Shown here piece by piece: positions 36,508 to 45,687 of a DNA stretch of 64,000 nucleotides. The notes beneath the pieces are model-generated. The model saw only the letters and a program-made list of their open reading frames with translations. It did not search any database and was not told where the DNA came from. Location of the stretch: NCBI RefSeq assembly GCF_022758235.1, contig NZ_JALEBG010000001.1, forward strand, positions 992,001 to 1,056,000, written 5' to 3'. The stretch is from Pontibacter liquoris. Its GTDB lineage: Bacteria; Bacteroidota; Bacteroidia; Cytophagales; Hymenobacteraceae. Made by a program: the position numbers and the translations under genes. Every line of letters starts with the position of its first letter. Within the stretch, counting starts at the first letter, position 1.

Positions 36508-36882
36508 GTGTAAGGTACAGGCGTTGGGCTGTTCATCGTCAAGGGATGTAGGAAAGCCATAAAAAGGCAGGAATGAAGCTGATTAAAACCGTTTTCACCA
36601 CCTCACGACCTTGTAAAATGATAGGAATGTACCACACTGTAAGTGCCCACGCATCTTATCTTGGATGAGGTGCGTTCTTTGTAAAACAGGTATAATTGCT
36701 TTATACTTACGCAGCAGAAATTCAGCGGGTGCCCTGCTTTTGGTTACACCTTGCTTGTGTCTGCATGAAAATCTCGTATTTATTTATTGTGACGTAAGGA
36801 TTATGGCAAAGCTGTGTGAGCCTGTATGTTGCATAAAATGAGCTGCTTAACTTCTTAACGGATACGCTAAATTAACCCAGGT
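36508..36882. other. Intergenic region upstream of the S9 peptidase gene
   Basis: This 375-bp gap contains the hairpin at 36649 and a TATACTT at 36702. The remaining sequence is AT-rich and probably holds the peptidase promoter. I see no other gene. Confidence 0.4.
36649..36680 (+). terminator. Strong hairpin without an obvious upstream gene
   Basis: ACGCATCTTATC (36649-36660) pairs with GATGAGGTGCGT (36664-36675) over 12 bp with two G-U pairs and a 3-nt loop, followed by TCTTT. In form it is a plus-strand terminator. The nearest plus-strand gene upstream ends 900 bp away, so it may end a small RNA or act as an attenuator in the leader of the S9 peptidase gene. Confidence 0.55.
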
Positions 36883-39084
36883 ATGTTTTTTTTGAAATCT
36901 CGAATCGTTTTGCTGCAGTTACTGCTGTTGCTGTTGTCCTTTACCACGCTGGGTCAGGGCTATCAAAACCGGTATTGGTTAAAGTCGGGCAATGCCTATG
37001 TGCTGGCCGAGCAGGGGCAACTGGCCAAGTATACTTTGCCGGACGGCTCGTCCAGTGTTTTCCTGGAGAAGGCGGCCCTAATACCAGCCGGTAAAACGGA
37101 ACCCTTGAAAGTGCGCAGCTTTACATTGTCTGCTGATGAAAAGAAAGTCCTGATCTATACCAATACCCGGAAAGTATGGCGCTACGATACCCGGGGCGAT
37201 TACTGGGTGTATGACCTGCAGACAAAACAGCTGCGGCAGCTGGGAGCTGGCAGACCGGAATCCTCGCTGATGTTCGCCAAGTTCTCGCCGGATGGAAGCA
37301 AGGTAGCCTACGTAAGCGAGCACAATATTTTTGTAGAAGACCTGCAGAGCGGGCAGCAAAAGCAGTTAACCCAGGATGGCACCCGCAAGCTTATCAACGG
37401 CACCTTCGATTGGGCCTACGAAGAAGAATTCTCTGCCCGCGATGGCTTCCGCTGGAGCCCCGACAGCAAACGGATCGCCTACTGGCAGCTGGATGCCACG
37501 CAGGTGAAAGACTACATCATGTTTGATATGCTGGATGGGGTGTATACCAAAGTAATTCCGGTAGAGTACCCGGTAGCAGGAGAGGCCCCATCACCTTACA
37601 AGATCGGCGTAGTCGATATTAACTTGGCGGTTACCCGCTGGATGGAAATTCCCGGTAACCCAAGCAATACCTACCTGCCCCGCATGGAGTGGGCCGCTGC
37701 TGCCGATGAACTGATCGTGCAGCAACTGAACCGCAAGCAAAACGAAAGTATACTTTACCTCTGCAACGCGGCAAATGGCAAGGCCAAAGAGCTTTACAAA
37801 GAGCAGGATAAAGCCTGGATCGACATTCTGCCTAGCTGGGATGATTCCTATAATTACGGCGGCTGGGATTGGCTTAACGGGGGCAAAGAATTTTTGTGGG
37901 CGAGCGAGAAAGATGGCTGGCGCCACCTCTACCGCATCAGCCGCGACGGCAAAAAAGAACACCTGATCACCAAAGGCAACTACGATGTGATGGAGATTGC
38001 CGGCATCAACGAAAAAGAAGGCTACGTATACTTTCTGGCCTCGCCGGACAATGCCACGCAACAGTACCTGTACCGCACACGCCTCAATGGCAAAGGCAAG
38101 GCCGAGCGCTTAACACCGGCATCACAACCAGGCACCCATACGTATAGTTTGTCGCCAAATACAAAGTATGCGCAGCATCGTTTTTCTAACTACTATACCC
38201 AACCGGCGAGCGAGTGGGTGTCGTTGCCAAGCCACAAGGCTACAACTGGCGAAAGCGCCGTAGCTAATGCTTTGGCTGCGGCAGATAAAGCGGCCAGCAA
38301 CGTAGAGTTTCTCAAGGTGAAAACGGCTGATGGCACTGAAATGGATGCCTGGATGGCCAAGCCTGCCAACTTTGATCCGAAAAAGAAATACCCGATCGTA
38401 TTTTATGTTTACTCCGAACCAGCCAGCCAGACCGTGACCGACACCTATGGCGCCGGCCAGAATTTTCTCTACAACGGCAATATGGCCGAGGATGGTTACA
38501 TCTATGTTTCGGTAGATAACCGCGGTACACCCGCACCAAAAGGCAGAAACTGGCGCAAAAGCATTTACCGGAAAGTTGGCCAGCTAAACATCGCCGACCA
38601 GGCTGCGGCAGCGCGTGAACTGCTCAAGTTACCGTATGTAGATACAGCCCGGGTAGCCGTCTGGGGCTGGAGTGGTGGCGGCTCTGCTACGCTCAACCTG
38701 CTTTTTCAGCACCCCGAGATCTATAAAACCGGTATTTCGGTAGCGGCTGTAGCCAACCAGCTCACCTACGACAACATTTACCAGGAGCGCTACATGGGCC
38801 TGCCGCAGGAAAACCGCGAAGATTTTGTGAAAGGCTCCCCCATCACCTATGCCAAAAATCTGCGGGGCAACCTGCTCTACATCCACGGCACCGGCGACGA
38901 CAACGTGCACTACAACAATGCCGAGCAGTTGGTAAATGAACTGATCAAGTATAACAAGCATTTCCAGTTTATGCCATACCCGAACCGTACCCACAGCATC
39001 TCGGAAGGGGAGGGCACCGGCGAACACTTATCAACCTTGTATACCTATTACCTGAAACAATACTGCCCGCCGGGCGGCAGGTAA
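36883..39084 (+). CDS. S9 family dipeptidyl-peptidase IV-like serine peptidase
   Basis: This 733-residue secreted peptidase removes N-terminal dipeptides, typically X-Pro. It has a signal peptide (LLQLLLLLLSFTTLGQG, cleaved near residue 26). A beta-propeller carries the paired-Glu motif DWAYEEEF (about 176-183), which binds the substrate N-terminus. The C-terminal alpha/beta-hydrolase domain has nucleophile S597 in GWSGGGS, Asp in GTGDDNVH (about 672-673) and H704 in NRTHS. The residue after the Ser is Gly where many DPP-IV enzymes have Tyr. It is monocistronic with a terminator-like hairpin after it. Expected location is periplasmic or on the cell surface. Confidence 0.93.
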   Translation: MFFLKSRIVLLQLLLLLLSFTTLGQGYQNRYWLKSGNAYVLAEQGQLAKYTLPDGSSSVFLEKAALIPAGKTEPLKVRSFTLSADEKKVLIYTNTRKVWRYDTRGDYWVYDLQTKQLRQLGAGRPESSLMFAKFSPDGSKVAYVSEHNIFVEDLQSGQQKQLTQDGTRKLINGTFDWAYEEEFSARDGFRWSPDSKRIAYWQLDATQVKDYIMFDMLDGVYTKVIPVEYPVAGEAPSPYKIGVVDINLAVTRWMEIPGNPSNTYLPRMEWAAAADELIVQQLNRKQNESILYLCNAANGKAKELYKEQDKAWIDILPSWDDSYNYGGWDWLNGGKEFLWASEKDGWRHLYRISRDGKKEHLITKGNYDVMEIAGINEKEGYVYFLASPDNATQQYLYRTRLNGKGKAERLTPASQPGTHTYSLSPNTKYAQHRFSNYYTQPASEWVSLPSHKATTGESAVANALAAADKAASNVEFLKVKTADGTEMDAWMAKPANFDPKKKYPIVFYVYSEPASQTVTDTYGAGQNFLYNGNMAEDGYIYVSVDNRGTPAPKGRNWRKSIYRKVGQLNIADQAAAARELLKLPYVDTARVAVWGWSGGGSATLNLLFQHPEIYKTGISVAAVANQLTYDNIYQERYMGLPQENREDFVKGSPITYAKNLRGNLLYIHGTGDDNVHYNNAEQLVNELIKYNKHFQFMPYPNRTHSISEGEGTGEHLSTLYTYYLKQYCPPGGR

Positions 39085-39100
39085 GGAGTGAAGGAGAAGT

Positions 39101-39144
39101 AGGCCGCTGTCCCCTGTCTTATAAACCTCAGCGGTCCTCCTTTT
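39101..39144 (+). terminator. Imperfect terminator after the S9 peptidase gene
   Basis: AGG-CCGCTG (39101-39109) pairs with CAGCGGTCCT (39129-39138) with a single bulge, then CCTTTT. The stem can extend with GAAGGAG/CTCC outside. It lies 17 bp after the stop codon at 39084. Confidence 0.5.
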
Positions 39145-39202
39145 AAGAACGGTTTTCAAGGAGTAATAAATCACTAAAGCGAAGATACAATTCAGGTGCC
39201 TG

Positions 39203-40690
39203 ATGATGAAGAAACACTGCCTGCTACTCATTGTGGTGGCTTTTGCCGCCAGCCATTTTTCCTGTTCCGGAGATAAGCGTATAAGCTCTTCGGCTGCTGT
39301 TTCTGCACCCGCACCCGTATTGCCGGTGCCCACGGCAGCGCAACTGGCCTGGCACGAGATGGAAACCAATGCCTTCATTCATTTTACGACCAACACCTTT
39401 ACAAATAAAGAGTGGGGCTATGGCGATGAAAGCCCCGCTGTTTTTAACCCAACCCAGCTAAACGCCGAACAATGGGTAACCACCCTCAAAGATGCCGGTT
39501 TTAAAGGGCTTATACTTACCTGTAAGCACCACGATGGCTTCTGCTTATGGCCCAGTAAGTATACGGCGCATACAATAGCAAACAGTCCTTACAAAAATGG
39601 CAAGGGTGATATTGTAAAGGAAGTATCGGAGGCCTGTAAGCTGCATGGCCTAAAGTTCGGGGTATACCTCTCGCCCTGGGATAGGAACAGGGCCGACTAC
39701 GGCACACCTGCTTACATCGCTTACTACCGCAATCAGCTAAAGGAGATTTTCTCTACTTACGGGCCCGCCTTCGAAATGTGGTTCGACGGGGCTAATGGGG
39801 GCGATGGGTATTATGGCGGGGCAAAAGAAAGCCGCAAAATCGACGGCTCCTCGTATTATGACTGGCCTACCACTCTAAAACTAGTGAACCAGTTCCAGCC
39901 GCAGCCCCAGGTACTTTTTTTCAGCGATGCCGGTCCCGATATTCGCTGGGTTGGCAACGAAAAGGGGCTGGCCGGCAGTATAAACTGGAGTACAATCAAC
40001 AACGACACCCTTTATGCCGGTAAAGCGGGCATTGAGCAGTTGCTGAGCACGGGCAGTGCTGACGGTGATAAATGGATTCCGGCCGAAGTGGATGTTTCTA
40101 TCCGGCCAGGCTGGTTTTATCATCCGCAGGAGGATTCGCTGGTGAAAACACCGGAGCAGCTTTTTCAGATTTATCTTACTTCTGTGGGGCGTGGTTCCAC
40201 GCTGCTGCTCAACGTACCACCCGACAGGCGTGGCCTCATACACGAAAAGGATGTAGCAGCCCTGAAAGGGTGGCGGCAGCTGCTGGATGAAGCATTTAAA
40301 ACCAATTTGGCGGCTCATGCAAAAGTGAGTGCCAGTACTTACCGGGGGCATGTAAAAACATATGCAGGTGCCAACGTGACAGACGACGACAAGGAAACCT
40401 ACTGGGCTACAGATGATGGTGTGACAACGGGCAGCCTGGTTATAGACATGGGCAAGAATCAGCCTGTAAAGTATATTGCGCTGCAGGAATACATCAAGCT
40501 GGGGCAGCGGGTGAAATCGTTTACGGTAGAGGCCCGGCAGGGCAACAACTGGAAGCCACTAGCCCAGGAGTCCACGATCGGGTATAAACGCATCATCAAA
40601 CTGGACCAACCGGTGGCAACAGACCAGATAAGAATCAACATTACGGCATCCAAAGCGTGTCCGCTTATTTCCAGCGTGGCTGTTTACTAA
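39203..40690 (+). CDS. GH29 alpha-L-fucosidase lipoprotein
   Basis: This 495-residue retaining fucosidase has a lipoprotein-type signal (LLLIVVAFAASHFSCSG, Cys near residue 20). The GH29 barrel follows: WHEMETNAFIHFTTNTFT, ILTCKHHDGFCLWPSKYT (His pair binding fucose), FGVYLSPWDR and the nucleophile Asp in MWFDGANGG (D195). C-terminal residues about 365-495 form a discoidin/F5-8-like carbohydrate-binding module (DDDKETYWATDDGVTTGSL start). It removes alpha-fucose from glycans at the cell surface or periplasm. The polysaccharide utilisation locus begins 4 kb downstream, so functional linkage is possible but not shown. Confidence 0.93.
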   Translation: MMKKHCLLLIVVAFAASHFSCSGDKRISSSAAVSAPAPVLPVPTAAQLAWHEMETNAFIHFTTNTFTNKEWGYGDESPAVFNPTQLNAEQWVTTLKDAGFKGLILTCKHHDGFCLWPSKYTAHTIANSPYKNGKGDIVKEVSEACKLHGLKFGVYLSPWDRNRADYGTPAYIAYYRNQLKEIFSTYGPAFEMWFDGANGGDGYYGGAKESRKIDGSSYYDWPTTLKLVNQFQPQPQVLFFSDAGPDIRWVGNEKGLAGSINWSTINNDTLYAGKAGIEQLLSTGSADGDKWIPAEVDVSIRPGWFYHPQEDSLVKTPEQLFQIYLTSVGRGSTLLLNVPPDRRGLIHEKDVAALKGWRQLLDEAFKTNLAAHAKVSASTYRGHVKTYAGANVTDDDKETYWATDDGVTTGSLVIDMGKNQPVKYIALQEYIKLGQRVKSFTVEARQGNNWKPLAQESTIGYKRIIKLDQPVATDQIRINITASKACPLISSVAVY

Positions 40691-40887
40691 GAAAGACGCT
40701 TTTAGGATGGGCGTTTGAAAATGCCTAAACGCATGGAAGCGTACTAAAGCACAGCCTTCTTCCTGCCTGTTCCAGCGGATCTGGTAAAAACGGTGCCGAT
40801 GCAGTTGGCCATTTTAAGGTTATATGTTTTCAGGTACACCCCTAAACTATAGATGCCAATGTTTATTTATTTTTACAATTTTACACA

Positions 40888-41937
40888 ATGAAATCGAGCG
40901 ACATCATCATTGTAGGAGGCGGGTTAAGCGGGCTTACGTTAGCTTATTTGTTAGCACAGAAGAATATAGAATCCATCGTTTTAGAAGCTTCTCCAAGGTT
41001 AGGAGGCAGAATACAAACAGTTACAGGGGCACTAGATACTCCCCTGGAATTAGGAGCCACCTGGTTTTCTGATATGCACCCGAATTTGCTTTCCCTGGTG
41101 AAGGAGTTAGGGCTGACGACGTATCCGCAGTTTTCAAAAGGGATATCCTTATTTCAAACAAAATCATTCGAGCCCCCGCAAAAGTTCTTTGTACCGGAAG
41201 CAGAAGCTCCCTCTTACAGGCTTGCCGGAGGCACCCAGACCTTGCCTGATACCTTAGCTAAGAAATTAGCTGCGCCAAGCATCCGGTTCAATACAAGGGT
41301 AACAGCCATCAGAGATGCTGAAGATAGTGTGCTTGTAGAAACCGCAACCGGGGAAGAGATCAGGGCCGGTAAAGTAGTGCTCTGCTTGCCACCCCAACTA
41401 GCGGCTGCAAACATTACGTTTTCTCCAGCGCTACCAGAACCTGTGCTCGAAATTCTGCCAACGGTGCAAACATGGATGGCAGGTGCTGTTAAGTTCACCT
41501 TAGAATATGGGGAGCCGTTCTGGAGAAAGGAAGGCTATTCGGGTATGTTGTACAGCCACGCCGGCCTTATTGCAGAGATGTATGACCACACCAATTATGA
41601 AGAAGACAAATTCGGCTTTACAGGTTTTCTAAGTGGCGGCGCAGCATCCTATTCCCAGGAGGTGCGAAAAGAGTTTGTGTTACGGCAACTAGGTGAATTA
41701 CTGGGAGAGAAAGCGTTGGCGCCTACGGCTTATTTTGATAAAGTATGGACGGATGAGTTTATACTGGCAGGGACCCAGGTTATCCAGAGACCGCATCAAA
41801 ACAACGGGCATCCGTTTTTGCAGCAAAGCTATATGAACGGAAAGCTCTTCTTTGCCGGGACCGAAACGGCTACTGCCTTTGCCGGTTATATGGAAGGGGC
41901 GGTGCTTTCAGCCAAATCCATTGCAGAAAGGCTTTGA
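40888..41937 (+). CDS. Flavin-containing amine oxidase-like protein
   Basis: The 349-residue FAD enzyme opens with a Rossmann motif (IIIVGGGLSGLTLAYLLAQ, then LEASPRLGGRIQT). It ends with the FAD-binding GKLFFAGTETATAFAGYMEG that closes monoamine oxidase-type folds. A central substrate domain (about 90-290) is shorter than in eukaryotic MAO. No signal peptide is seen. It could oxidise an amine or act as a desaturase-like or protoporphyrinogen oxidase-like enzyme; the exact substrate is not evident. It stands alone, 197 bp after the fucosidase gene. Confidence 0.88.
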   Translation: MKSSDIIIVGGGLSGLTLAYLLAQKNIESIVLEASPRLGGRIQTVTGALDTPLELGATWFSDMHPNLLSLVKELGLTTYPQFSKGISLFQTKSFEPPQKFFVPEAEAPSYRLAGGTQTLPDTLAKKLAAPSIRFNTRVTAIRDAEDSVLVETATGEEIRAGKVVLCLPPQLAAANITFSPALPEPVLEILPTVQTWMAGAVKFTLEYGEPFWRKEGYSGMLYSHAGLIAEMYDHTNYEEDKFGFTGFLSGGAASYSQEVRKEFVLRQLGELLGEKALAPTAYFDKVWTDEFILAGTQVIQRPHQNNGHPFLQQSYMNGKLFFAGTETATAFAGYMEGAVLSAKSIAERL

Positions 41938-42433
41938 AAATAATGATATGCCTTGCTGTGATTTAAGCGGTTGATTTTGTTTGAATTTTAGGAAAAGATT
42001 AAATCTTGCTAACATTATATAGACGGGAAGTATAGGTGGGTTTTTGTTACTTTGCTTGTAATCTAAAAAGTGATTAGGGTGAGATAATCTTGAAAAATGC
42101 TACTCAGGTTCACCTTTAATTTTATAATAATCTTTCGCGGAAAAGTTCGGCTAATTCCTGACTTCTCTTCTTGGCTTCTCAGCGCATTCTGAGGCAGTGC
42201 CCAGTGATGGTGTTTGTTATAGAATGCTAAGGAAGCAAAGTATAATGTGCGTTGCTGTACTATTAATTGTAGAGCTGCTGCAGCTTAAAAACCATATAGT
42301 TCTTTAAGTATGTCTTACAGGGCTTTTATACTTTCAGATTGAACGATCGAGCAACATGCTTGATTCGTCACAAACTTCAGGGCTTTCATCACTTTTATTC
42401 CATTTCAACAAAGTCAACTGCTATTATTGACTT
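41938..42433. other. AT-rich intergenic region upstream of the LytS/LytTR pair
   Basis: This 496-bp non-coding stretch holds three copies of the iterated word (42028, 42238, 42327 reverse). A TATACTTTC sequence about 100 bp before the kinase start could be read as a promoter -7 element (TAnnTTTG), but this is weak. I see no gene or stable hairpin. Confidence 0.4.
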
Positions 42434-43951
42434 ATGAATGATGTAGCAATAAAAAACATGATGGCTGAACCTATCCAACGGAATAAGGTAGAGTTCTGGG
42501 CCGCCACTACGATTTACGTGTTTGCGCTATTTTCGCTTTCGATAGACTATAGCCCGAACGAGTATCCTTTTAAGGAAGTGAACCTGGTTTACCACTACTA
42601 CGAGCATTTTTTCTGGCCCCAGTTGGTGCGCTTCACCATTATTTACCTGGCTTTCCTGCTGCTTAACTTTAAGGTGGTGCCCCGGTTGATGCGTAAGGAA
42701 GCCATCTGGGGAAATGCCATGCTTGTATTGCTTGCATTTGTTGCTGTTGGAATCGTCACCGGCATTGCAGACACTTACTTTAGGGGGTATCTGATGGCAA
42801 GGTATGATTCCGTGCAGGACTTCTGGAATTATATCTTCCAGAGCAGTTTGCAGAACACCTTGCGGTTGTTGCTTGTGTTTGGCTTTTACACGTTCATCAA
42901 ATATTTCGGACTCTACCTGCTATCCAATTCTGCTGCCATACAGTCGAAGTATAAAATGCTGACGCAAGAAGTGATCACCACTTTTATGGTGTGGCTGGTG
43001 AGCGTGTTTATACTTGTTGTATTTAATGTAGGGGAGGAAATAACAGCCATCTGGACGATTGTATCGCTTAGTGCTATCCTGTTATACTTCTACTCTTTTT
43101 ACGCCCTTATCCCTAAAGTACTTGCAGCCAAACGTCCTTTACTGGCCTATGAGTTACGGGTACTGTTAATCCTTGTACTTTCTTATTTGCCTGCAGCTTT
43201 CCTGTTACTGCCTATGGTACACAACGAAGACGCTGCTTTTGGGATCAGCTTTTTTAATGCCCTGTTTCAGCTGGTTATTACAGGGCCTGCCACCTGGGTC
43301 TTGTATCAGCGCCAGCTCAAGGGAAAAGAAGAGGTGTTTGTACTGAAAAAGGAGCTAGGGCATTCTGCCGCCAACCTCGACTTTCTGAGGTCGCAGATCA
43401 ATCCGCACTTTTTATTTAATGCCCTTAACACGCTTTATGGCACGGCCCTGCAGGAGAACAGCGAACGCACGGCACAAGGTATCCAGATGCTGGGCGACAT
43501 GATGCGCTTTATGCTGCACGAAAACCACCAACAACGAACGCTGCTGGCGCGCGAGATCGAGTACATGCGCAACTACATTGACCTGCAATTGCTGCGCACG
43601 TCTGCCTCGCCTGATATACTGATCGAAACCAATATCGAAGAGGTGCTGGACCAAAAGTATATTGCGCCCATGCTGCTGATCCCTTTCGTGGAAAATGCAT
43701 TCAAACATGGTATAAGTCTGCAGCACAAGTCGTGGATACGCATCAGCCTGCACTGCGAGCAGAACAAGCTATACTTCGACGTATACAATAGTACACACAA
43801 AAAATCAGAGAACGATCCGGAGAAAGACAAATCGGGAGTGGGGTTGAAGAACGTGAAGCAGCGCCTGGAGCTGTTATACCCGGCAAAGTATGATTTGATC
43901 ATCCGCCAAACGCCGGAGGAGTACTTTGTGCACCTGACGCTCGAACTATAA
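42434..43951 (+). CDS. LytS-type sensor histidine kinase
   Basis: The 505-residue kinase has about seven to eight N-terminal membrane helices (15-290), a short coiled coil, and a His_kinase (PF06580) domain with the phosphorylated His in SQINPHFLFNAL (H325). A HATPase-like C-terminus follows (LLIPFVENAFKHGIS, then GVGLKNVKQRLELLYP). It is in tandem with a LytTR regulator 42 bp downstream. The membrane part resembles no sensor domain that I can name. Confidence 0.92.
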   Translation: MNDVAIKNMMAEPIQRNKVEFWAATTIYVFALFSLSIDYSPNEYPFKEVNLVYHYYEHFFWPQLVRFTIIYLAFLLLNFKVVPRLMRKEAIWGNAMLVLLAFVAVGIVTGIADTYFRGYLMARYDSVQDFWNYIFQSSLQNTLRLLLVFGFYTFIKYFGLYLLSNSAAIQSKYKMLTQEVITTFMVWLVSVFILVVFNVGEEITAIWTIVSLSAILLYFYSFYALIPKVLAAKRPLLAYELRVLLILVLSYLPAAFLLLPMVHNEDAAFGISFFNALFQLVITGPATWVLYQRQLKGKEEVFVLKKELGHSAANLDFLRSQINPHFLFNALNTLYGTALQENSERTAQGIQMLGDMMRFMLHENHQQRTLLAREIEYMRNYIDLQLLRTSASPDILIETNIEEVLDQKYIAPMLLIPFVENAFKHGISLQHKSWIRISLHCEQNKLYFDVYNSTHKKSENDPEKDKSGVGLKNVKQRLELLYPAKYDLIIRQTPEEYFVHLTLEL

Positions 43952-43993
43952 GCAGGATTTAAGTATATTTCAGGAGTAGGTATAAACGCAGGT

Positions 43994-44668
43994 ATGAGAG
44001 CAATTGCTATAGACGATGAACCCATGGCGCTGGAAGTGGTGCGATCGCATGCTGGCAAGGTGCCTTTTCTGGAGCTGGTTGCCTGCTTTACGGATGCCTT
44101 CAAAGCAATGGAGTACCTGCAGCATGAACCTGTAGAGCTGCTTTTTCTGGACATTAAAATGCCTGATATTTCGGGTTTGGAGTTTGTGACCAGCCTTCAG
44201 AAAAAGCCGCTGGTTATCTTCACCACCGCCTACTCCGAGCATGCCGTCACCAGCTTTGAGCTGGATGCCATAGACTATCTGCTGAAGCCTTTCTCGCTGC
44301 CGCGGTTTATCAAAGCCTGCAATAAAGCCCACGAACTACTGCAATTAAGAGGCGCCTCAGCGCCAGCCAGAGATTACCTTTTTCTCAAGACGGGGTATGA
44401 GCAGGTGAAAGTACACTTTGAGGAGATTTTATACTTGGAGGCCGCAGGTAATTACGTCACGTTTGTGCTGGAAGACAAAAAGTTGCTTACCCGCATGACG
44501 ATCAGCGAAGCCACCGACATGTTACCAGCGGATCAGTTCATCCGCGTGCACCGCTCTTACATTGTAGCCAAAAACAGGATCTCTAAAATTGAGCGCCACC
44601 AGATAGTTGTTCAAGGAAACGAAGTGCCCGTCGGAGGCTCCTATATACAGCAACTGCAGGTAGTTTAA
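43994..44668 (+). CDS. LytTR family response regulator
   Basis: This 224-residue regulator has a receiver domain (1-118, D53 in LLFLDIKMPD) and a LytTR DNA-binding domain (about 125-222: GYEQVKVHFEEILYLEAAGN, FIRVHRSYIVAKNRI). It is the partner of the kinase just upstream. The ATG at 43994 lies 25 bp after an AAGTATA word. Transcription ends at the strong bidirectional hairpin at 44696. Confidence 0.95.
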   Translation: MRAIAIDDEPMALEVVRSHAGKVPFLELVACFTDAFKAMEYLQHEPVELLFLDIKMPDISGLEFVTSLQKKPLVIFTTAYSEHAVTSFELDAIDYLLKPFSLPRFIKACNKAHELLQLRGASAPARDYLFLKTGYEQVKVHFEEILYLEAAGNYVTFVLEDKKLLTRMTISEATDMLPADQFIRVHRSYIVAKNRISKIERHQIVVQGNEVPVGGSYIQQLQVV

Positions 44669-44695
44669 ATTTAACGAAGATAGTTAGTCTGTAAA

Positions 44696-44737
44696 ATAGA
44701 AAAGCCGCTTCAGGTAAATTTGAAGCGGCTTTTCTAT
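44696..44737. terminator. Bidirectional rho-independent terminator
   Basis: A perfect 17-bp stem is formed by 44696-44712 (AATAGAAAAGCCGCTTCA core) and 44721-44737 with an 8-nt loop. A runs precede the GC core and T runs follow it on both strands. It lies between the LytTR gene (plus) and the ECF sigma gene (minus), which converge here. Confidence 0.92.
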
Positions 44738-44752
44738 GTGTGCACCCATCAT

Positions 44753-44857
44753 TACGAATTTAAAACTCTTTAATGAAAGACCTGAGAAAATTGTGCAGAC
44801 AAGGTAGGTATAACGGGTAGCTTCTACGGGAGCTGCAAAGATGCCTGTGGCGTAAAG
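44753..44857 (+). repeat. Dispersed intergenic repeat, copy A (with 15-codon ORF)
   Basis: This 105-bp segment aligns without gaps to 59785-59889. Over the best 96 positions I count 70 identities. Conserved blocks include AAGACCTGAG, CGGGTA, TGCAAAG and TGCCTGT. It contains a 15-codon frame starting at the ATG at 44773 (MKDLRKLCRQGRYNG, then TAG); copy B has the matching MEDLRRLSSLGRATG then TAA. It lies between a terminator and the 3' end of the sigma gene, so it belongs to no known transcript. Confidence 0.65.
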
Positions 44858-44931
44858 TTGAGCCTTTCATGGATTTCTCCTTACGTCAGCTGCTGCAGTT
44901 CCCTCTCTATAGAAGTAAAGGTAGATCCCGT

Positions 44932-45492
44932 TCAGATGGCTTCGTACCTTGTAAATATTTTTCTTATTACCTTTAGTGCCTTGTAGAGGTGGTTTTCAAT
45001 GTTGCTGCTCGTTGTGTTCAGTTGTTGGGCAATTTCACTGTTGCTCTTCCCTTCCACACGACTCATGATAAACACCTGCCTTCTAACCGGCGGGAGGGCG
45101 GCACAGGTGTCGTCCAGTAACTGAGACAAATCCTTGTATGCGACAGCTTCTTCCGTGAAACATCCTTCGTGCTGGCCGTTGACCATGATGTATTGCGTGA
45201 AAGCAAATTCATTCGCCTTGCTCCGCGCTTTGTTATAGATCAGGTTCTTGGCGATACTAAAAAGATAGCCGTCAAAGTTTTGCGCCGGATCCAACTGATG
45301 CCGTCGTTCCCACACCTTTAGAAACACCTCCTGCACGACCTCTTCTGCATCCTCCCGCTGTCTGATCAGGTGCAGGGCGAAAGCATACAGCCTGGGCTCA
45401 AACACCTGGTACAGGTGCTCAAACGCAGTCAGGTCTCCGGTACGGAGGGCTTCGATGGTGCTAGCCAAACTGTTTAGGCCATCTGGCTTCAT
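44932..45492 (-). CDS. ECF RNA polymerase sigma-70 factor
   Basis: The 186-residue sigma factor has region 2 (EHLYQVFEPRLYAFALHLIR, EVVQEVFLKVWERR) and region 4 (LPPVRRQVFIMSRVEGKSNSEIAQQLNTT). It belongs to the Bacteroidota family that pairs with FecR-type anti-sigma factors. It is divergent from the FecR gene (195-bp gap) instead of upstream of it on the same strand, the usual order. It probably directs expression of the susC-susD-glycosidase genes when substrate signals through the STN domain of SusC. Confidence 0.95.
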   Translation of the reverse strand: MKPDGLNSLASTIEALRTGDLTAFEHLYQVFEPRLYAFALHLIRQREDAEEVVQEVFLKVWERRHQLDPAQNFDGYLFSIAKNLIYNKARSKANEFAFTQYIMVNGQHEGCFTEEAVAYKDLSQLLDDTCAALPPVRRQVFIMSRVEGKSNSEIAQQLNTTSSNIENHLYKALKVIRKIFTRYEAI

Positions 45493-45687
45493 GATAAAGG
45501 TTTATTGCTAGGGTGATGGAGCTTCAACTAAAGCAGTCTTCTACGATAACGCAAGCTGGAATAGCGTTTTCTAAATGTAGAAAGTAAATGCTGAACTGCA
45601 AAAGTGAGTGCTTAATTATTTTTTTTAGAGGGGAGGTGGTGGAAATCCACTTTCAAGTGTAATCTATTTAGGAACAAACATAACACA

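Noticed and set aside
42320..42336. AAGTATA/TATACTT as a promoter -7 element (TAnnTTTG)
   Set aside because: Most copies are inside genes and on both strands, and the word does not contain the two-base spacing of TAnnTTTG.
44776..44790. CTGAGA near 44780 as part of a TPP riboswitch
   Set aside because: The other conserved blocks of that riboswitch are absent and the downstream gene is on the opposite strand.
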